IMG/VR virus record: IMGVR_UViG_3300029266_002008 | Location: 1-21,464 of that record | Length of the DNA stretch: 21,464 nucleotides | From: a virus | Reading direction: 5' to 3' (one strand) | Shown here: piece after piece, positions 1-6,627 of the stretch | Layout of the letters: each line of letters opens with the position of its first letter | Numbering within the stretch: position 1 is the stretch's first letter | Translations under genes and position numbers: made by a program | Notes under the pieces: model-generated | The model's database searches: none | Seen by the model: only the letters and a program-made list of their open reading frames with translations | Told to the model about the DNA's origin: nothing

Positions 1-1
1 C

Positions 2-742
2 GCGATCGAGGCCAACCCGAAAATGGCTAATGCGCTGCTAACAAATTTTTTCCAGACTAGGAGCGCTGGAAAATCACTGCAAGGTACGAGAAGTTTTCCC
101 GGTGGATTGGAAATGCAGACATTCAAGGATGGCCGCACCGTGTTCAAACAAAATGGCGTAGTCCTCACCAGTTCTGCCGAAATCGACGGTGCATATCGGG
201 CGGTATCAGAGTATCAGGCGAAAACTTCTGGCGGGGTTGAGGGCGCAAAAACTTCTGCTCAGCTACAAGGTGAACGAGATTTTGCAATACGGATTGGCCG
301 AAGGAAAACGGCGACAGCGTTCAACCAAGCAAAAATTATCATCAACAGGATGATGGCAAATTTAGATGGAATGGAAGATGCGCTAGGAAAGGGCGTGGGC
401 CTCATTAATCTTGGGGGGCTAACACAAGGCACGATCTCTGATGAAGGCATTGAATTTATTACACAGCACGAAATGCTCGCAGGCCAGATTTTTCTTGACG
501 CATTCCAAGAGCTAAAAGGCGGTGGCCCCGTCACCGAAATCGAAGGAACCAAGGCCACCAAAGCTAAGGCCTCGATGGACCGCGCCCTGACGCCGAAAGC
601 ATACCGAATTGCTCTGCGACAATATCTAGAAGCGCTCCAGCGCGGTGTTGCTGGCTACGATGCTGAAATTAATAAACAGCCCGTTCTGATGGACGAGACA
701 CCTATCTACTGGGGCGATGCTGCCCCAGTTCCACAGCTTTGA
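2..742 (+). CDS. Probable virion or ejection protein, 5' end cut by window edge
   Basis: The reading frame is open to the left edge: codons before the ATG at 23 read AIEANPK without a stop, so the gene very likely starts outside the window and the ATG at 23 may be internal. The visible 239+ residues are soluble and helix-prone, with no motif I recognise. The gene ends 14 bp before the next large gene on the same strand, so the two are probably co-transcribed. A long gene followed by a Gly/Ala-rich protein at the end of a structural module suggests an internal virion or DNA-ejection component, but this is inference from position. The family is unknown to me. Confidence 0.7.
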   Translation, partial: AIEANPKMANALLTNFFQTRSAGKSLQGTRSFPGGLEMQTFKDGRTVFKQNGVVLTSSAEIDGAYRAVSEYQAKTSGGVEGAKTSAQLQGERDFAIRIGRRKTATAFNQAKIIINRMMANLDGMEDALGKGVGLINLGGLTQGTISDEGIEFITQHEMLAGQIFLDAFQELKGGGPVTEIEGTKATKAKASMDRALTPKAYRIALRQYLEALQRGVAGYDAEINKQPVLMDETPIYWGDAAPVPQL

Positions 743-756
743 TGAGGTAAAGAAAA

Positions 757-2535
757 ATGGCATCGATAACATTAGAAGACCTCAGAAAATCATATCCAGA
801 TAACGGTCTGTCAAAAGACGGGCGGCGATACGGCGAATGGTCGGATCAGGAGTTGGCGAGTGCTTACACGGCAGCGACAGGCATCACGATCAGTGATTTC
901 TCCGACGATGCCGATCAGCCCGAATTAGGTGGCCGCCCGAAATGGACTGAAAATTTCGTTGGAGATGGCAAAATCGACACGCTTGGTGAAGACGCCGGAG
1001 CCGCTATCGGGAGTGGATTTGAGCGCGGCGCTGTTGGCGTGGCAGGCTTGCCCGGCGCAATTATGAACAGCATCGGCATGGGTCTAGAGAAAGCGGGTCT
1101 GGGTGAATTTCCTGACGAGGACCGTTTTTTCGGGTTCCCCGAAGCAAAAGCGGCTGTTAACAAATTAACCGCTAGTCAAGAGGACGGTGGGTTTCTGCCA
1201 GAGGCGCTTTCTGGCGTTGGCACAGACTACAAACCAACCACCCGCACAGGCAAGTATTTGCAAACGGGGGCAGACTTTGCCGTTGGAGCAGTTTTGCCGG
1301 GAACCGGGTTTAACAATTTAGGCCGCAACGTCTTGGCCCCGGCTCTCGTTTCTGAAACCGCTGGACAGGTGACTGAGGGTACTACGTTAGAGCCGTATGC
1401 GAGAATGGCTGGCGGAATTTTTGGCGGCAAGACGCTAGAAATGCTTGAGAACATGGTGGCTGGTGGCAAGGTGAGCCCGGCATATCAGAACGCTGTGGAC
1501 GCGCTCAGAGCGCGTGGTGTAACCCCGACTGCCGGGCAGTCCACTGATACACCAAGGCTCCAAGCGGCTGAGGATAGTTCGGGAGCAGGCCGGGCGTTGT
1601 ACGATCGCGCAGATGAGAGCTATACCAATGCGGCAATCCAAACAGCGATACCAGCATCGTTGCGCCGCACGATCGATGTGCCACAGGGTACTAACGCTAC
1701 GCAGGCGGTAGTGACTATTAGGAACGGCTTGGGCAGAACGATGGACAGCCTCGCGGAGAGTAACAGTTTCGTAGTTACTCCTGATATTCGGCTAGGATTT
1801 CAGAGGACAGCAGGCGAATACGCAGATGTAGTAACCGCTGGCGGTCACAGCGCAATTTTTCAAAATCTTTCAAACCAAATGGCAAACGCAACCGTAGTCA
1901 GTGGCGAAGCATATCAGAGAATGAGAACACAACTATCTAAGTTGACTCAATCGCCGGAGCAGGCCACCCGGGAAGCGGCTGCGGCGGCCCAAAACTTGAT
2001 CGATAACGCGATGGAAGCGTCGATCAGATCGGGGGGAAATAGAACAGAATTGGCACGGTATCAGGACGCTCGACAGGGCTATCGTGATCTGCTTATTCTG
2101 GAAAAGGCGCTCACGTTTGCCAAATCGCGGGGAAGCCGCCCAGTTATTGGGCCAGCGGAACTTGCGAACGCAGCGAAATCAAACGACATCATGGCGTATG
2201 TCCAAGGTAGATCGTCATACAACGATCTAATTCGGTATGGCGCAGACGTTCTGAAAAAGCCCGGCAACACGGGAACTTCGGATCGGCTGGGAGCAAACGC
2301 AATGGCGCTCATGCCCGTTTTGCCGGGCGCAGGGCTGGCGTATGGCAGTGGAGCCGGAGGTGCGGGGATGGCAACAGCCGGGGTGCTTAGCTTGATGGCA
2401 CCAGCAGCGCGAAATCGATTGTTGGCGACCGGAGCCGCACAAAATTATTTCGATATGACATCACGCCGGGGCTTGCCTGTTCCGACCACCAGTTTGCCTG
2501 CTGCAACTGGCGGCCTTCGGCAAGATCAATATTAA
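757..2535 (+). CDS. Large Gly/Ala-rich protein, putative internal virion / DNA-ejection protein
   Basis: This 592-residue protein starts at an ATG preceded by GATGAGGTAAAGAAAA, an acceptable ribosome binding site. The first ~60 residues are charged and start MASITLEDLRKSYPDNG. Residues ~85-110 and ~170-230 are rich in glycine, alanine and hydrophobics, the middle (~240-480) looks helical, and a strongly hydrophobic Gly/Ala segment lies near the C-terminus (about 515-555). Soluble proteins with membrane-prone Gly/Ala stretches are typical of internal virion proteins that podoviruses eject into the cell, so that is the favoured role. I see no transglycosylase or peptidase motif. It is the last structural-type gene before the lysogeny region and is followed by a hairpin that could end the transcript. 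Confidence 0.75.
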   Translation: MASITLEDLRKSYPDNGLSKDGRRYGEWSDQELASAYTAATGITISDFSDDADQPELGGRPKWTENFVGDGKIDTLGEDAGAAIGSGFERGAVGVAGLPGAIMNSIGMGLEKAGLGEFPDEDRFFGFPEAKAAVNKLTASQEDGGFLPEALSGVGTDYKPTTRTGKYLQTGADFAVGAVLPGTGFNNLGRNVLAPALVSETAGQVTEGTTLEPYARMAGGIFGGKTLEMLENMVAGGKVSPAYQNAVDALRARGVTPTAGQSTDTPRLQAAEDSSGAGRALYDRADESYTNAAIQTAIPASLRRTIDVPQGTNATQAVVTIRNGLGRTMDSLAESNSFVVTPDIRLGFQRTAGEYADVVTAGGHSAIFQNLSNQMANATVVSGEAYQRMRTQLSKLTQSPEQATREAAAAAQNLIDNAMEASIRSGGNRTELARYQDARQGYRDLLILEKALTFAKSRGSRPVIGPAELANAAKSNDIMAYVQGRSSYNDLIRYGADVLKKPGNTGTSDRLGANAMALMPVLPGAGLAYGSGAGGAGMATAGVLSLMAPAARNRLLATGAAQNYFDMTSRRGLPVPTTSLPAATGGLRQDQY

Positions 2536-2566
2536 TAAAATATAGCATAAAATCCGGCGGCGGCCT

Positions 2567-2592
2567 CATGTCTCCCAAATGTGGGAGACGTG
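2567..2592 (+). terminator. Stem-loop after the ejection-type gene, possible terminator
   Basis: GTCTCCCA (2570-2577) and TGGGAGAC (2582-2589) form a perfect 8-bp stem with an AATG loop. The stem extends by three more pairs (one G-T wobble) to CAT/GTG on the outside. It lies 32 bases after the stop of the preceding gene. There is no strong T run after it, only a mixed T-rich stretch, so it is a weak intrinsic terminator at best and could instead be a protein-binding palindrome. Confidence 0.45.
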
Positions 2593-2688
2593 TTCCCATT
2601 TAAAGTTGTAGTCGAAAAAGTATTAGTTGTTGCCAATGACAAGTTAATCTGCGAATAGTTGTCTTAACGGAAACATTCGGATTAAAAA

Positions 2689-2865
2689 ATGAACAAGCGA
2701 GATGAGATAGCCCTAGATAAATTGCGTTGTGTTGCGAGATGCAACATAGAGGCCGCAAAATATCTAGCACTGGCAGCATGTGCGTCCACCTACGCTTGTG
2801 CTGGCGGCTTGTTCGTTTCCGCCAGTTCGTGGCAAGACGCCCCGACCGGACCTACCCAAATATAA
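2689..2865 (+). CDS. Small hydrophobic protein (58 aa), hypothetical
   Basis: An ATG at 2689 opens a 58-codon frame ending in TAA at 2863-2865. The product has a charged N-terminus (MNKRDEIALDKLR), then an Ala/Cys-rich hydrophobic stretch of about 22 residues (~25-46) that could cross a membrane once, then a short polar tail. The ribosome binding site is weak (only CGGA-like bases upstream). It lies 41 bp before the repressor start, and its stop codon falls inside the left arm of the inverted repeat found there. It could be a small lysogenic-conversion or superinfection protein, or a chance ORF in a control region. Confidence 0.35.
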   Translation: MNKRDEIALDKLRCVARCNIEAAKYLALAACASTYACAGGLFVSASSWQDAPTGPTQI

Positions 2866-2895
2866 TTCAGCCTACTAGCTAGAATTATATTTGGG
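2855..2895 (+). promoter_or_regulatory. Perfect 14-bp inverted repeat overlapping the repressor ribosome binding site
   Basis: CCCAAATATAATTC (2855-2868) is matched exactly by GAATTATATTTGGG (2882-2895), with a 13-base spacer that contains part of the palindrome CTAGCTAG. Each arm contains TATAAT, one per strand. The right arm runs into the GGGGAGA Shine-Dalgarno sequence (2893-2899) of the TTG-start repressor gene. As DNA it could be an operator or a pair of facing -10 elements; as RNA it would form a hairpin that partly hides the ribosome binding site. I could not find matching -35 boxes. Confidence 0.55.
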
Positions 2896-2906
2896 GAGAC
2901 AATACA

Positions 2907-3500
2907 TTGAAACTTAAAGAAATTCGGCTTGCTAGGTCGGTATCTCAGGCACAGCTAGCGCTGTTATCTGGGATCACGGCCAGCCAGCTATCAAGAATGG
3001 AACACGGCACTCGTATGCCCACATTATCTACTATCCAGAAAATCGCTACCGCACTCGATGTCACAATCGATGAAATGTTAGCTGGTAAAATTAAAAACAT
3101 TGTCACGCCAATTCTAATACCTTACTATTCTTGTCAGAATGACAACTATCCCAACGATTCGGTGGGGGATGAGCAGATGCTGGTGATAGACCCCCGCATT
3201 GCAAGGGGGTGTGAGGTGATTGATTTGTTTGCATTGCGGGTTCTGGGTGACGAAATGTCACCTACGATTGAGCCCGGCGATACAGTCATTTTCAACAAAG
3301 GCCAAACCGATTTGAACGATGGCGGCATTTTTGTTTTTGACATGCCAAGCGGCCCCGCGATTGGCCGGATCATATACTCTAAATTTTCTGGAACGATCAA
3401 GATTAAATCAGACAATCCTAACCACCAAGACGAGGCCGTTTCGGACGAGAGCGATTTGAAGGTGCTGGGCCGTGTAATCTCAGTGCAGAAAAATCTTTAG
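2907..3500 (+). CDS. CI-like phage repressor: XRE helix-turn-helix plus S24-like domain lacking catalytic residues
   Basis: The 197-residue protein starts at TTG (2907) with GGGGAGA well placed upstream. Residues ~1-60 are a classic lambda-CI/XRE helix-turn-helix (SQAQLALLSGITASQLSRME region). Residues ~90-197 match the LexA/CI S24 fold, with the GDxMxPTIEPGD signature at 114-125 and a closing VLGRV strand. In cleavable S24 proteins a serine sits before the Met of that signature and a lysine precedes the later R-I; here those positions are Glu116 and Gly153. The fold is therefore probably kept for dimerisation while RecA-stimulated self-cleavage is lost. It likely maintains lysogeny by binding early operators. 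It lies upstream of the integrase on the same strand, not divergent from the Cro-like gene as in lambda. Confidence 0.9.
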   Translation: MKLKEIRLARSVSQAQLALLSGITASQLSRMEHGTRMPTLSTIQKIATALDVTIDEMLAGKIKNIVTPILIPYYSCQNDNYPNDSVGDEQMLVIDPRIARGCEVIDLFALRVLGDEMSPTIEPGDTVIFNKGQTDLNDGGIFVFDMPSGPAIGRIIYSKFSGTIKIKSDNPNHQDEAVSDESDLKVLGRVISVQKNL

Positions 3501-3518
3501 TGCCAATACGGCACTAAA
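3496..3518 (+). promoter_or_regulatory. 9-bp perfect stem-loop at the repressor stop codon
   Basis: TTTAGTGCC (3496-3504) and GGCACTAAA (3510-3518) pair perfectly around the loop AATAC, overlapping the TAG stop of the repressor gene. No T run follows on the plus strand; read on the minus strand the hairpin is followed by GATTTTTC, which would suit a weak terminator facing the other way. It could also be a protein-binding palindrome at the start of the attP-like region. Confidence 0.4.
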
Positions 3519-3763
3519 TTAGTTTCAAAAACGTACCCTCAAGACCCGCTTTATTTTTGAAACCTTTTATCTAAGTCCTTGTTTTTAAACAGTGTTAGTA
3601 TAATTGCCCTTTATCTCTAGATTATTTTTTTACTATTAATATCAATACTTTACATAGCGTATACCGCATAGTTTCAAAAGTAGTTTCAAAAAGGCACTTG
3701 ATACTTGTCAGTTGGGCAACTATTTATAGTCAAGGAATTTGGAACAACAACAAGGATAAGAGC
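3519..3763. other. AT-rich leader of the integrase gene with GTTTCAAAA repeats; candidate attP/arm-site region
   Basis: This gap holds no gene I trust. The 9-mer GTTTCAAAA occurs at 3522-3530, inverted at 3555-3563, and twice in tandem at 3671-3679 and 3683-3691 (12-bp spacing). Between them is a very AT-rich stretch (~3590-3655) and a near-palindrome GCGTATACCGC. Repeated short motifs flanking AT-rich DNA beside an integrase gene are what arm-type integrase/excisionase sites look like, so attP is the favoured reading. They could instead be operators for integrase transcription. No host-like tRNA fragment is visible. Confidence 0.4.
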
Positions 3764-4807
3764 ATGAAAAAGCGCAGCCTGCCAAAATATGTATATGCAA
3801 AAAAAATGGGCCAGTACTTATATTTCATACGGGACGGGCAGTGCATCAGTCTTGGTCCATCGGTTAACGCGAACACCCCCGAATTTTTTAAAAAATATAG
3901 TGACTGCTTGGGCGGCGCTGTCAAAAGCAAAAATCGGCGGACTGTGGATGAATTGATAAAAATGTACTGCGCTAGCCCAAAGTATTTAACGAAAACATTC
4001 AACACGAAAAAGAGTTACGCACATAGTTTAAAAAAAATATCTGAGAGCGTAGGCACGGTGTCGGTTAAATTGATGACACGGAAACATATGATCCAAATGC
4101 GCGACAGTTATGCAGAGAAACCAGCGACTGCGAACATGCTATTGGCGGTGATGTCTAACATTTTTGAGACGGGGATAGATGAGGAGTGGGTCACCACCAA
4201 CCCGGCCAAAGGTGTCGGGAATTTGGCTACGAACAACGAGGCAAAAATGCCTTGGTCAGACGCTGAGATCGTTTCGTTTCGCAACGCTGCTGAAGCTGCG
4301 GGTGATGACCGCACCGTGCTGGTCATGGAACTGTGCCTAGCCACTGGCCAGCGGATCAGTGACGTGCTGCTAATGTGCTGGGAGAGCCTGCACATGGATA
4401 AACTTGCTGGCTATGGTCTGCATGTGACACAGAAAAAAACTGGCGCACAAGTTTTCATCCCGTTTACCCATGCTCTACAAAGCATATTGAAACGCATGGG
4501 AAATTCAAACGACTGCACTGGTTACATACTTGAAAACAAAAACTGGAAAAACAAACCACTCACCTATGACGCAGTATTCTCCCCCTTTAATGAAATCCGC
4601 AAGGTGTCAGGCGTCAAGCGTACAATACACGAATTGAGACACACATGTTGCAGCCGCTTGGCCGAAATCGGCCTCGATGATGATGCGATCATGGCGATCT
4701 CTGGCCACGGGTCAAAGAAAATGGTAGGGCGATATTGCCGGGCAGCAGCGCAAAAGCGCCGCGCTGCTGATGCAATCAAAGCAGTAGACGCCGCTGCGTT
4801 TACCTAA
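3764..4807 (+). CDS. int: Tyrosine-recombinase integrase
   Basis: I start the gene at the ATG at 3764 (347 aa), which has AGGATAAG just upstream; an in-frame TTG at 3698 would add 22 residues that look unlike the family. The catalytic set of phage tyrosine integrases is visible: Arg197 (TGQRISD), a Lys at 224/225 (TQKKTG), His289 and Arg292 (IHELRH), His315 (SGHGS) and the nucleophile Tyr324 (VGRYCR). The N-terminal ~55 residues resemble an arm-binding domain, and ~60-150 the SAM-like core-binding domain. It would insert and excise the phage at a host att site. The gene follows the repressor and converges with the minus-strand early operon, sharing 4 bp with its last ORF. Codons 91-97 carry a sequence repeated exactly downstream of the gene. 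Confidence 0.95.
   Translation: MKKRSLPKYVYAKKMGQYLYFIRDGQCISLGPSVNANTPEFFKKYSDCLGGAVKSKNRRTVDELIKMYCASPKYLTKTFNTKKSYAHSLKKISESVGTVSVKLMTRKHMIQMRDSYAEKPATANMLLAVMSNIFETGIDEEWVTTNPAKGVGNLATNNEAKMPWSDAEIVSFRNAAEAAGDDRTVLVMELCLATGQRISDVLLMCWESLHMDKLAGYGLHVTQKKTGAQVFIPFTHALQSILKRMGNSNDCTGYILENKNWKNKPLTYDAVFSPFNEIRKVSGVKRTIHELRHTCCSRLAEIGLDDDAIMAISGHGSKKMVGRYCRAAAQKRRAADAIKAVDAAAFT
4036..4053 (+). repeat. 18-bp exact direct repeat, copy 1 (inside integrase)
   Basis: The bases AATATCTGAGAGCGTAGG occur here and again at 4816-4833, exactly 780 bp apart. This copy encodes part of K-I-S-E-S-V-G in the integrase. An 18-bp exact match is not expected by chance in 21 kb. Confidence 0.85.
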
Positions 4808-4968
4808 CGCCAGCGAATATCTGAGAGCGTAGGATCAGCTTCTGGCTGGTCCGACAGGACGAACTCAGTTCGTTTCCCATCATAGATTATTTTGTATACT
4901 TTCCGGCCATCCTTTTCTAACATTTTGACAGCCTCAAGGGTGACCTCATTTTTACTTTTTGTCGGCAT
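4804..4968 (-). CDS. Small hypothetical protein (54 aa), last gene of the minus early operon
   Basis: An ATG at 4968 (minus) opens a frame ending at 4804. The product starts MPTKSKNEVTLEAVKMLEKD, has a mixed-charge body and a central IIYDGKRTEFVLSD segment typical of a small beta-rich soluble protein. The start lies 17 bp inside the 3' end of the upstream winged-helix gene, with an AGGATG-like ribosome binding site, so translation is probably coupled. Its stop overlaps the last 4 bases of the convergent integrase gene. It carries copy 2 of the 18-bp repeat in its 3' part. I do not recognise the family. Confidence 0.55.
   Translation of the reverse strand: MPTKSKNEVTLEAVKMLEKDGRKVYKIIYDGKRTEFVLSDQPEADPTLSDIRWR
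4816..4833 (+). repeat. 18-bp exact direct repeat, copy 2 (downstream of integrase)
   Basis: This is the second copy of AATATCTGAGAGCGTAGG, starting 9 bp after the integrase stop codon. It also lies inside the last small ORF of the minus-strand operon. It could be a duplication scar, a recombination site or a core att sequence; no host junction is present to decide. Confidence 0.85.
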
Positions 4969-5311
4969 CTGGCATCCTATAAAATCTGATTTGGCTATTT
5001 ACCCCGGTGCGCAATATTGTGCCATCGCGCACCAAGAATGGCATGGTTGATTGGATCGATCTGTTGTTGATATTCGTGTAGTCAGATATTTGAGCGGTAG
5101 TGCATCGCCCGATAGATTTAATCGCGCAAACAATAGCCGCCCGGCGGCTCGCCTGATCAGCAATTCGATCAGTATTCGTTTGGGTGAAGTAGGGTGACAT
5201 GCGGTCGCGCATGGCCTTATTCTCAGCGATAGATACGCGCTTCATGCCCCTAGCGTACCAATCCTCGATCTGTTCGGCCTGTGAGCGCTTGAGAGGGCGC
5301 TCAGCTACCAT
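4952..5311 (-). CDS. Putative winged-helix DNA-binding protein
   Basis: The 119-residue protein has a basic N-terminus (MVAERPLKRSQAEQIEDW) and a C-terminal domain, about residues 58-112, with the layout of a winged helix: a helix after IVCAIKSIGRC, a second helix TTAQISDYT, a recognition helix NINNRSIQSTMPFLV, then the wing GTILRTG. A basic region of ~55 residues comes first. It overlaps the upstream DUF6378-like gene by 11 bp, as do most neighbours in this operon. It is likely a small regulator or DNA-metabolism accessory factor of the early phase; the specific target is unknown. Confidence 0.7.
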   Translation of the reverse strand: MVAERPLKRSQAEQIEDWYARGMKRVSIAENKAMRDRMSPYFTQTNTDRIADQASRRAAIVCAIKSIGRCTTAQISDYTNINNRSIQSTMPFLVRDGTILRTGVNSQIRFYRMPDADKK

Positions 5312-5573
5312 CAGTACCCTCTGCTAATGTCGCCATCAGCGAAGCATACCCTGCGATGTCCACAGCGGTGTCGCGCTTGTAACCTGCACCCGGGCCGCAG
5401 AGCCTCGCAATTTTCAGGTCGATCATCATTGCTGCTACCTGCCAAGTGCTGATCTCTACTCCCAAAATCATTTCCCACCGCTTAGCGATCAAGGAAAAAT
5501 TGTCGGAAGGATCGCCGTATTCTTTTTTGCGGGTTCCCTCGACTAGCATCTGCGCTTCCATAAGTAATTTCAT
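5301..5573 (-). CDS. DUF6378-like phage protein
   Basis: I place the start at the ATG at 5573 (90 aa), with AGGGAAGAAGA directly upstream; a longer TTG start is possible but its extra 35 residues look like read-through of the neighbouring frame. The protein has the layout I associate with DUF6378: a helix EAQMLVEGTRKKEYGDP, then a NFSLIAKRW helix, then VAAMMIDLKIARLCG, and a closing DTAVDIAGYASLMAT helix. The family is common in phages next to DNA-metabolism genes and is all-helical; its function is not established. Its first 92 bp overlap the preceding gene in another frame. Confidence 0.75.
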   Translation of the reverse strand: MKLLMEAQMLVEGTRKKEYGDPSDNFSLIAKRWEMILGVEISTWQVAAMMIDLKIARLCGPGAGYKRDTAVDIAGYASLMATLAEGTDGS

Positions 5574-5703
5574 TCTTCTTCCCTTTCGGCCTTCCGCCCC
5601 TTTGTGCCTGCCCGGCGATCCCATAATTTTGACGGCCCGTAATTTCAAGAAGCCGTTTGTTGCAACTTTCGGCGTCAAGTTTCATCATTTCCAATGGTGT
5701 CAT
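5482..5703 (-). CDS. Small basic protein (73 aa) overlapping the DUF6378-like gene
   Basis: The ATG at 5703 is preceded by TTGGGAGACAGCAA, one of the better ribosome binding sites in the operon, which supports translation of this frame. The product starts MTPLEMMKLDAESCNKRLLE and then becomes very basic (GRPKGKK, KRIRR), consistent with nucleic-acid binding. Its last 92 bp overlap the start of the DUF6378-like gene in a different reading frame. Either both are translated, or the N-terminal half is real and the tail is a by-product, or a frameshift joins the two frames. I do not recognise the family. Confidence 0.5.
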   Translation of the reverse strand: MTPLEMMKLDAESCNKRLLEITGRQNYGIAGQAQRGGRPKGKKNEITYGSADASRGNPQKRIRRSFRQFFLDR

Positions 5704-5851
5704 TTGCTGTCTCCCAAGGTGGCGCTGGCGGCAGCGTCAGTGGCACAGCGCGATGCCTCAAGCTATTCGTCTGACTATTTCGCAGGTATTCCCGCGCATG
5801 CTGCTCGCTGGTTTTTTTTTGACTTTGGTTGGCCTTCGTTACGGCTACCAT
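5675..5851 (-). CDS. Small basic protein (58 aa), hypothetical
   Basis: The ATG at 5851 overlaps the stop of the upstream nuclease gene (ATGGTAG), a common translational-coupling arrangement. The product starts MVAVTKANQSQKKTSEQHA, is rich in Lys, Arg, Gln and Asn, and has a proline-rich middle (LTLPPAPPWE). It overlaps the next gene by 29 bp and that gene's ribosome binding site lies within its coding sequence. No family is recognised; it could be a disordered accessory protein. Confidence 0.5.
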   Translation of the reverse strand: MVAVTKANQSQKKTSEQHAREYLRNSQTNSLRHRAVPLTLPPAPPWETANDTIGNDET

Positions 5852-6285
5852 TTCTGACGTTCTTCTAATTCTTGGTGAGCCATAACTTCCCGGGCCAACG
5901 TGATCCAAGCTGGCAGGCTAGTCTGATAGAGATCGGTCGATTCACTATGTGATCCTATTGCGTCTGCAATTGTGCTTAATTGCAGTACTACAACGGGATC
6001 GCGGCGATCGTATTTGTAGATCAGAATTGGTAATTTTTCAGCGGCATTGGCTGCATCTTTTGCTTGCTGCCACCATGCTGGCTGGCCGCCTTGGGGGCCA
6101 TTTGCATACCTTTTTAATTCGATGACGAAAGGCCAATCAGGATCGTCACAGCAGATGTCACCGTGGAGCCCTTCCCGATACTGCTCTAGATCACGTCTGA
6201 AATTGAACACTTGGCCAAACTCTAAATTTAAAATCTGGCACGTTTTTCGCTCGAAATCCGCTCCTTTTGTGCGACTATTTACCAT
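5845..6285 (-). CDS. PD-(D/E)XK nuclease, Holliday-junction-resolvase-like
   Basis: The 146-residue protein has the ordered motifs of a compact archaeal-Hjc-like resolvase: an N-terminal KGADFERKTCQIL helix with Glu12, Asp43 in the GLHGDIC strand, and the E56-L-K58 catalytic motif in the FVIELKRY strand. A Q-A-x-x-A-A helix follows. This is the usual core size for a single-domain endonuclease that cuts branched DNA, needed for replication-recombination intermediates. The start has GGGGAAAAG upstream and overlaps the preceding gene by 11 bp. A small restriction-type or VRR-NUC-like nuclease is an alternative reading of the same fold. Confidence 0.75.
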   Translation of the reverse strand: MVNSRTKGADFERKTCQILNLEFGQVFNFRRDLEQYREGLHGDICCDDPDWPFVIELKRYANGPQGGQPAWWQQAKDAANAAEKLPILIYKYDRRDPVVVLQLSTIADAIGSHSESTDLYQTSLPAWITLAREVMAHQELEERQKW

Positions 6286-6445
6286 TCTGCTTTTCCCCTC
6301 GCATCCAGCGTATGTCGGATAAAAGATTGTCTCGCTCGTCAGTCAATTTGCCGACAACATCAGTCAGGCGCGATATTTCCACGCGCTGCTTTGCAACCTT
6401 GCCTTGCATAGATTGCAGTCTGATTATTGTTTGCTCATCTGTCAT
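6275..6445 (-). CDS. Small coiled-coil protein (56 aa)
   Basis: I start at the ATG at 6445, which overlaps the previous gene's stop as ATGA; a longer in-frame start would add residues that belong to the neighbour's frame. The product (MTDEQTIIRLQSMQGKV...) is predicted as one long amphipathic helix with heptad-like leucines and isoleucines and alternating charges, so it probably forms a coiled coil. The first bases match the start of the gene at 7014 on the other strand. Function unknown. Confidence 0.6.
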   Translation of the reverse strand: MTDEQTIIRLQSMQGKVAKQRVEISRLTDVVGKLTDERDNLLSDIRWMRGEKQNGK

Positions 6446-6627
6446 TGCATCGCCTGATATGATAATGCTTGACGCCGGAACGATCTCGATTTGCGCTCTT
6501 GATTGCAAACCTCCTCAGATACCCAGCCCGGGCGCACACCTCGATATTCATGTTCCAATCTCACTGCTTCCCGGTCAGCATTTTCTGCCTGACGGATCAG
6601 TGAGTCGTATTTGTCCAATCTGTCCAT
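6442..6627 (-). CDS. Small charged helical protein (61 aa)
   Basis: The ATG at 6627 follows AAAGGGGCGG, a good ribosome binding site, and overlaps the Cro-like gene by 31 bp. The product (MDRLDKYDSLIRQAENADRE...) is rich in Arg, Glu and Gln and looks helical; its last codons overlap the next start as ATGA. It resembles no family I can name. Tight overlap on both sides suggests it is a genuine member of the operon. Confidence 0.55.
   Translation of the reverse strand: MDRLDKYDSLIRQAENADREAVRLEHEYRGVRPGWVSEEVCNQERKSRSFRRQALSYQAMQ

Noticed and set aside
3519-3763. tRNA fragment marking an att site
   Set aside because: No cloverleaf or conserved tRNA 3' end could be found in this stretch, so the attP idea rests only on repeats and location.
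5446-5868. 140-aa plus-strand ORF across the minus early operon
   Set aside because: It lies antisense to four well-supported overlapping genes, has a Ser/Pro/Phe-rich composition typical of shadow frames, and shows no start signal.
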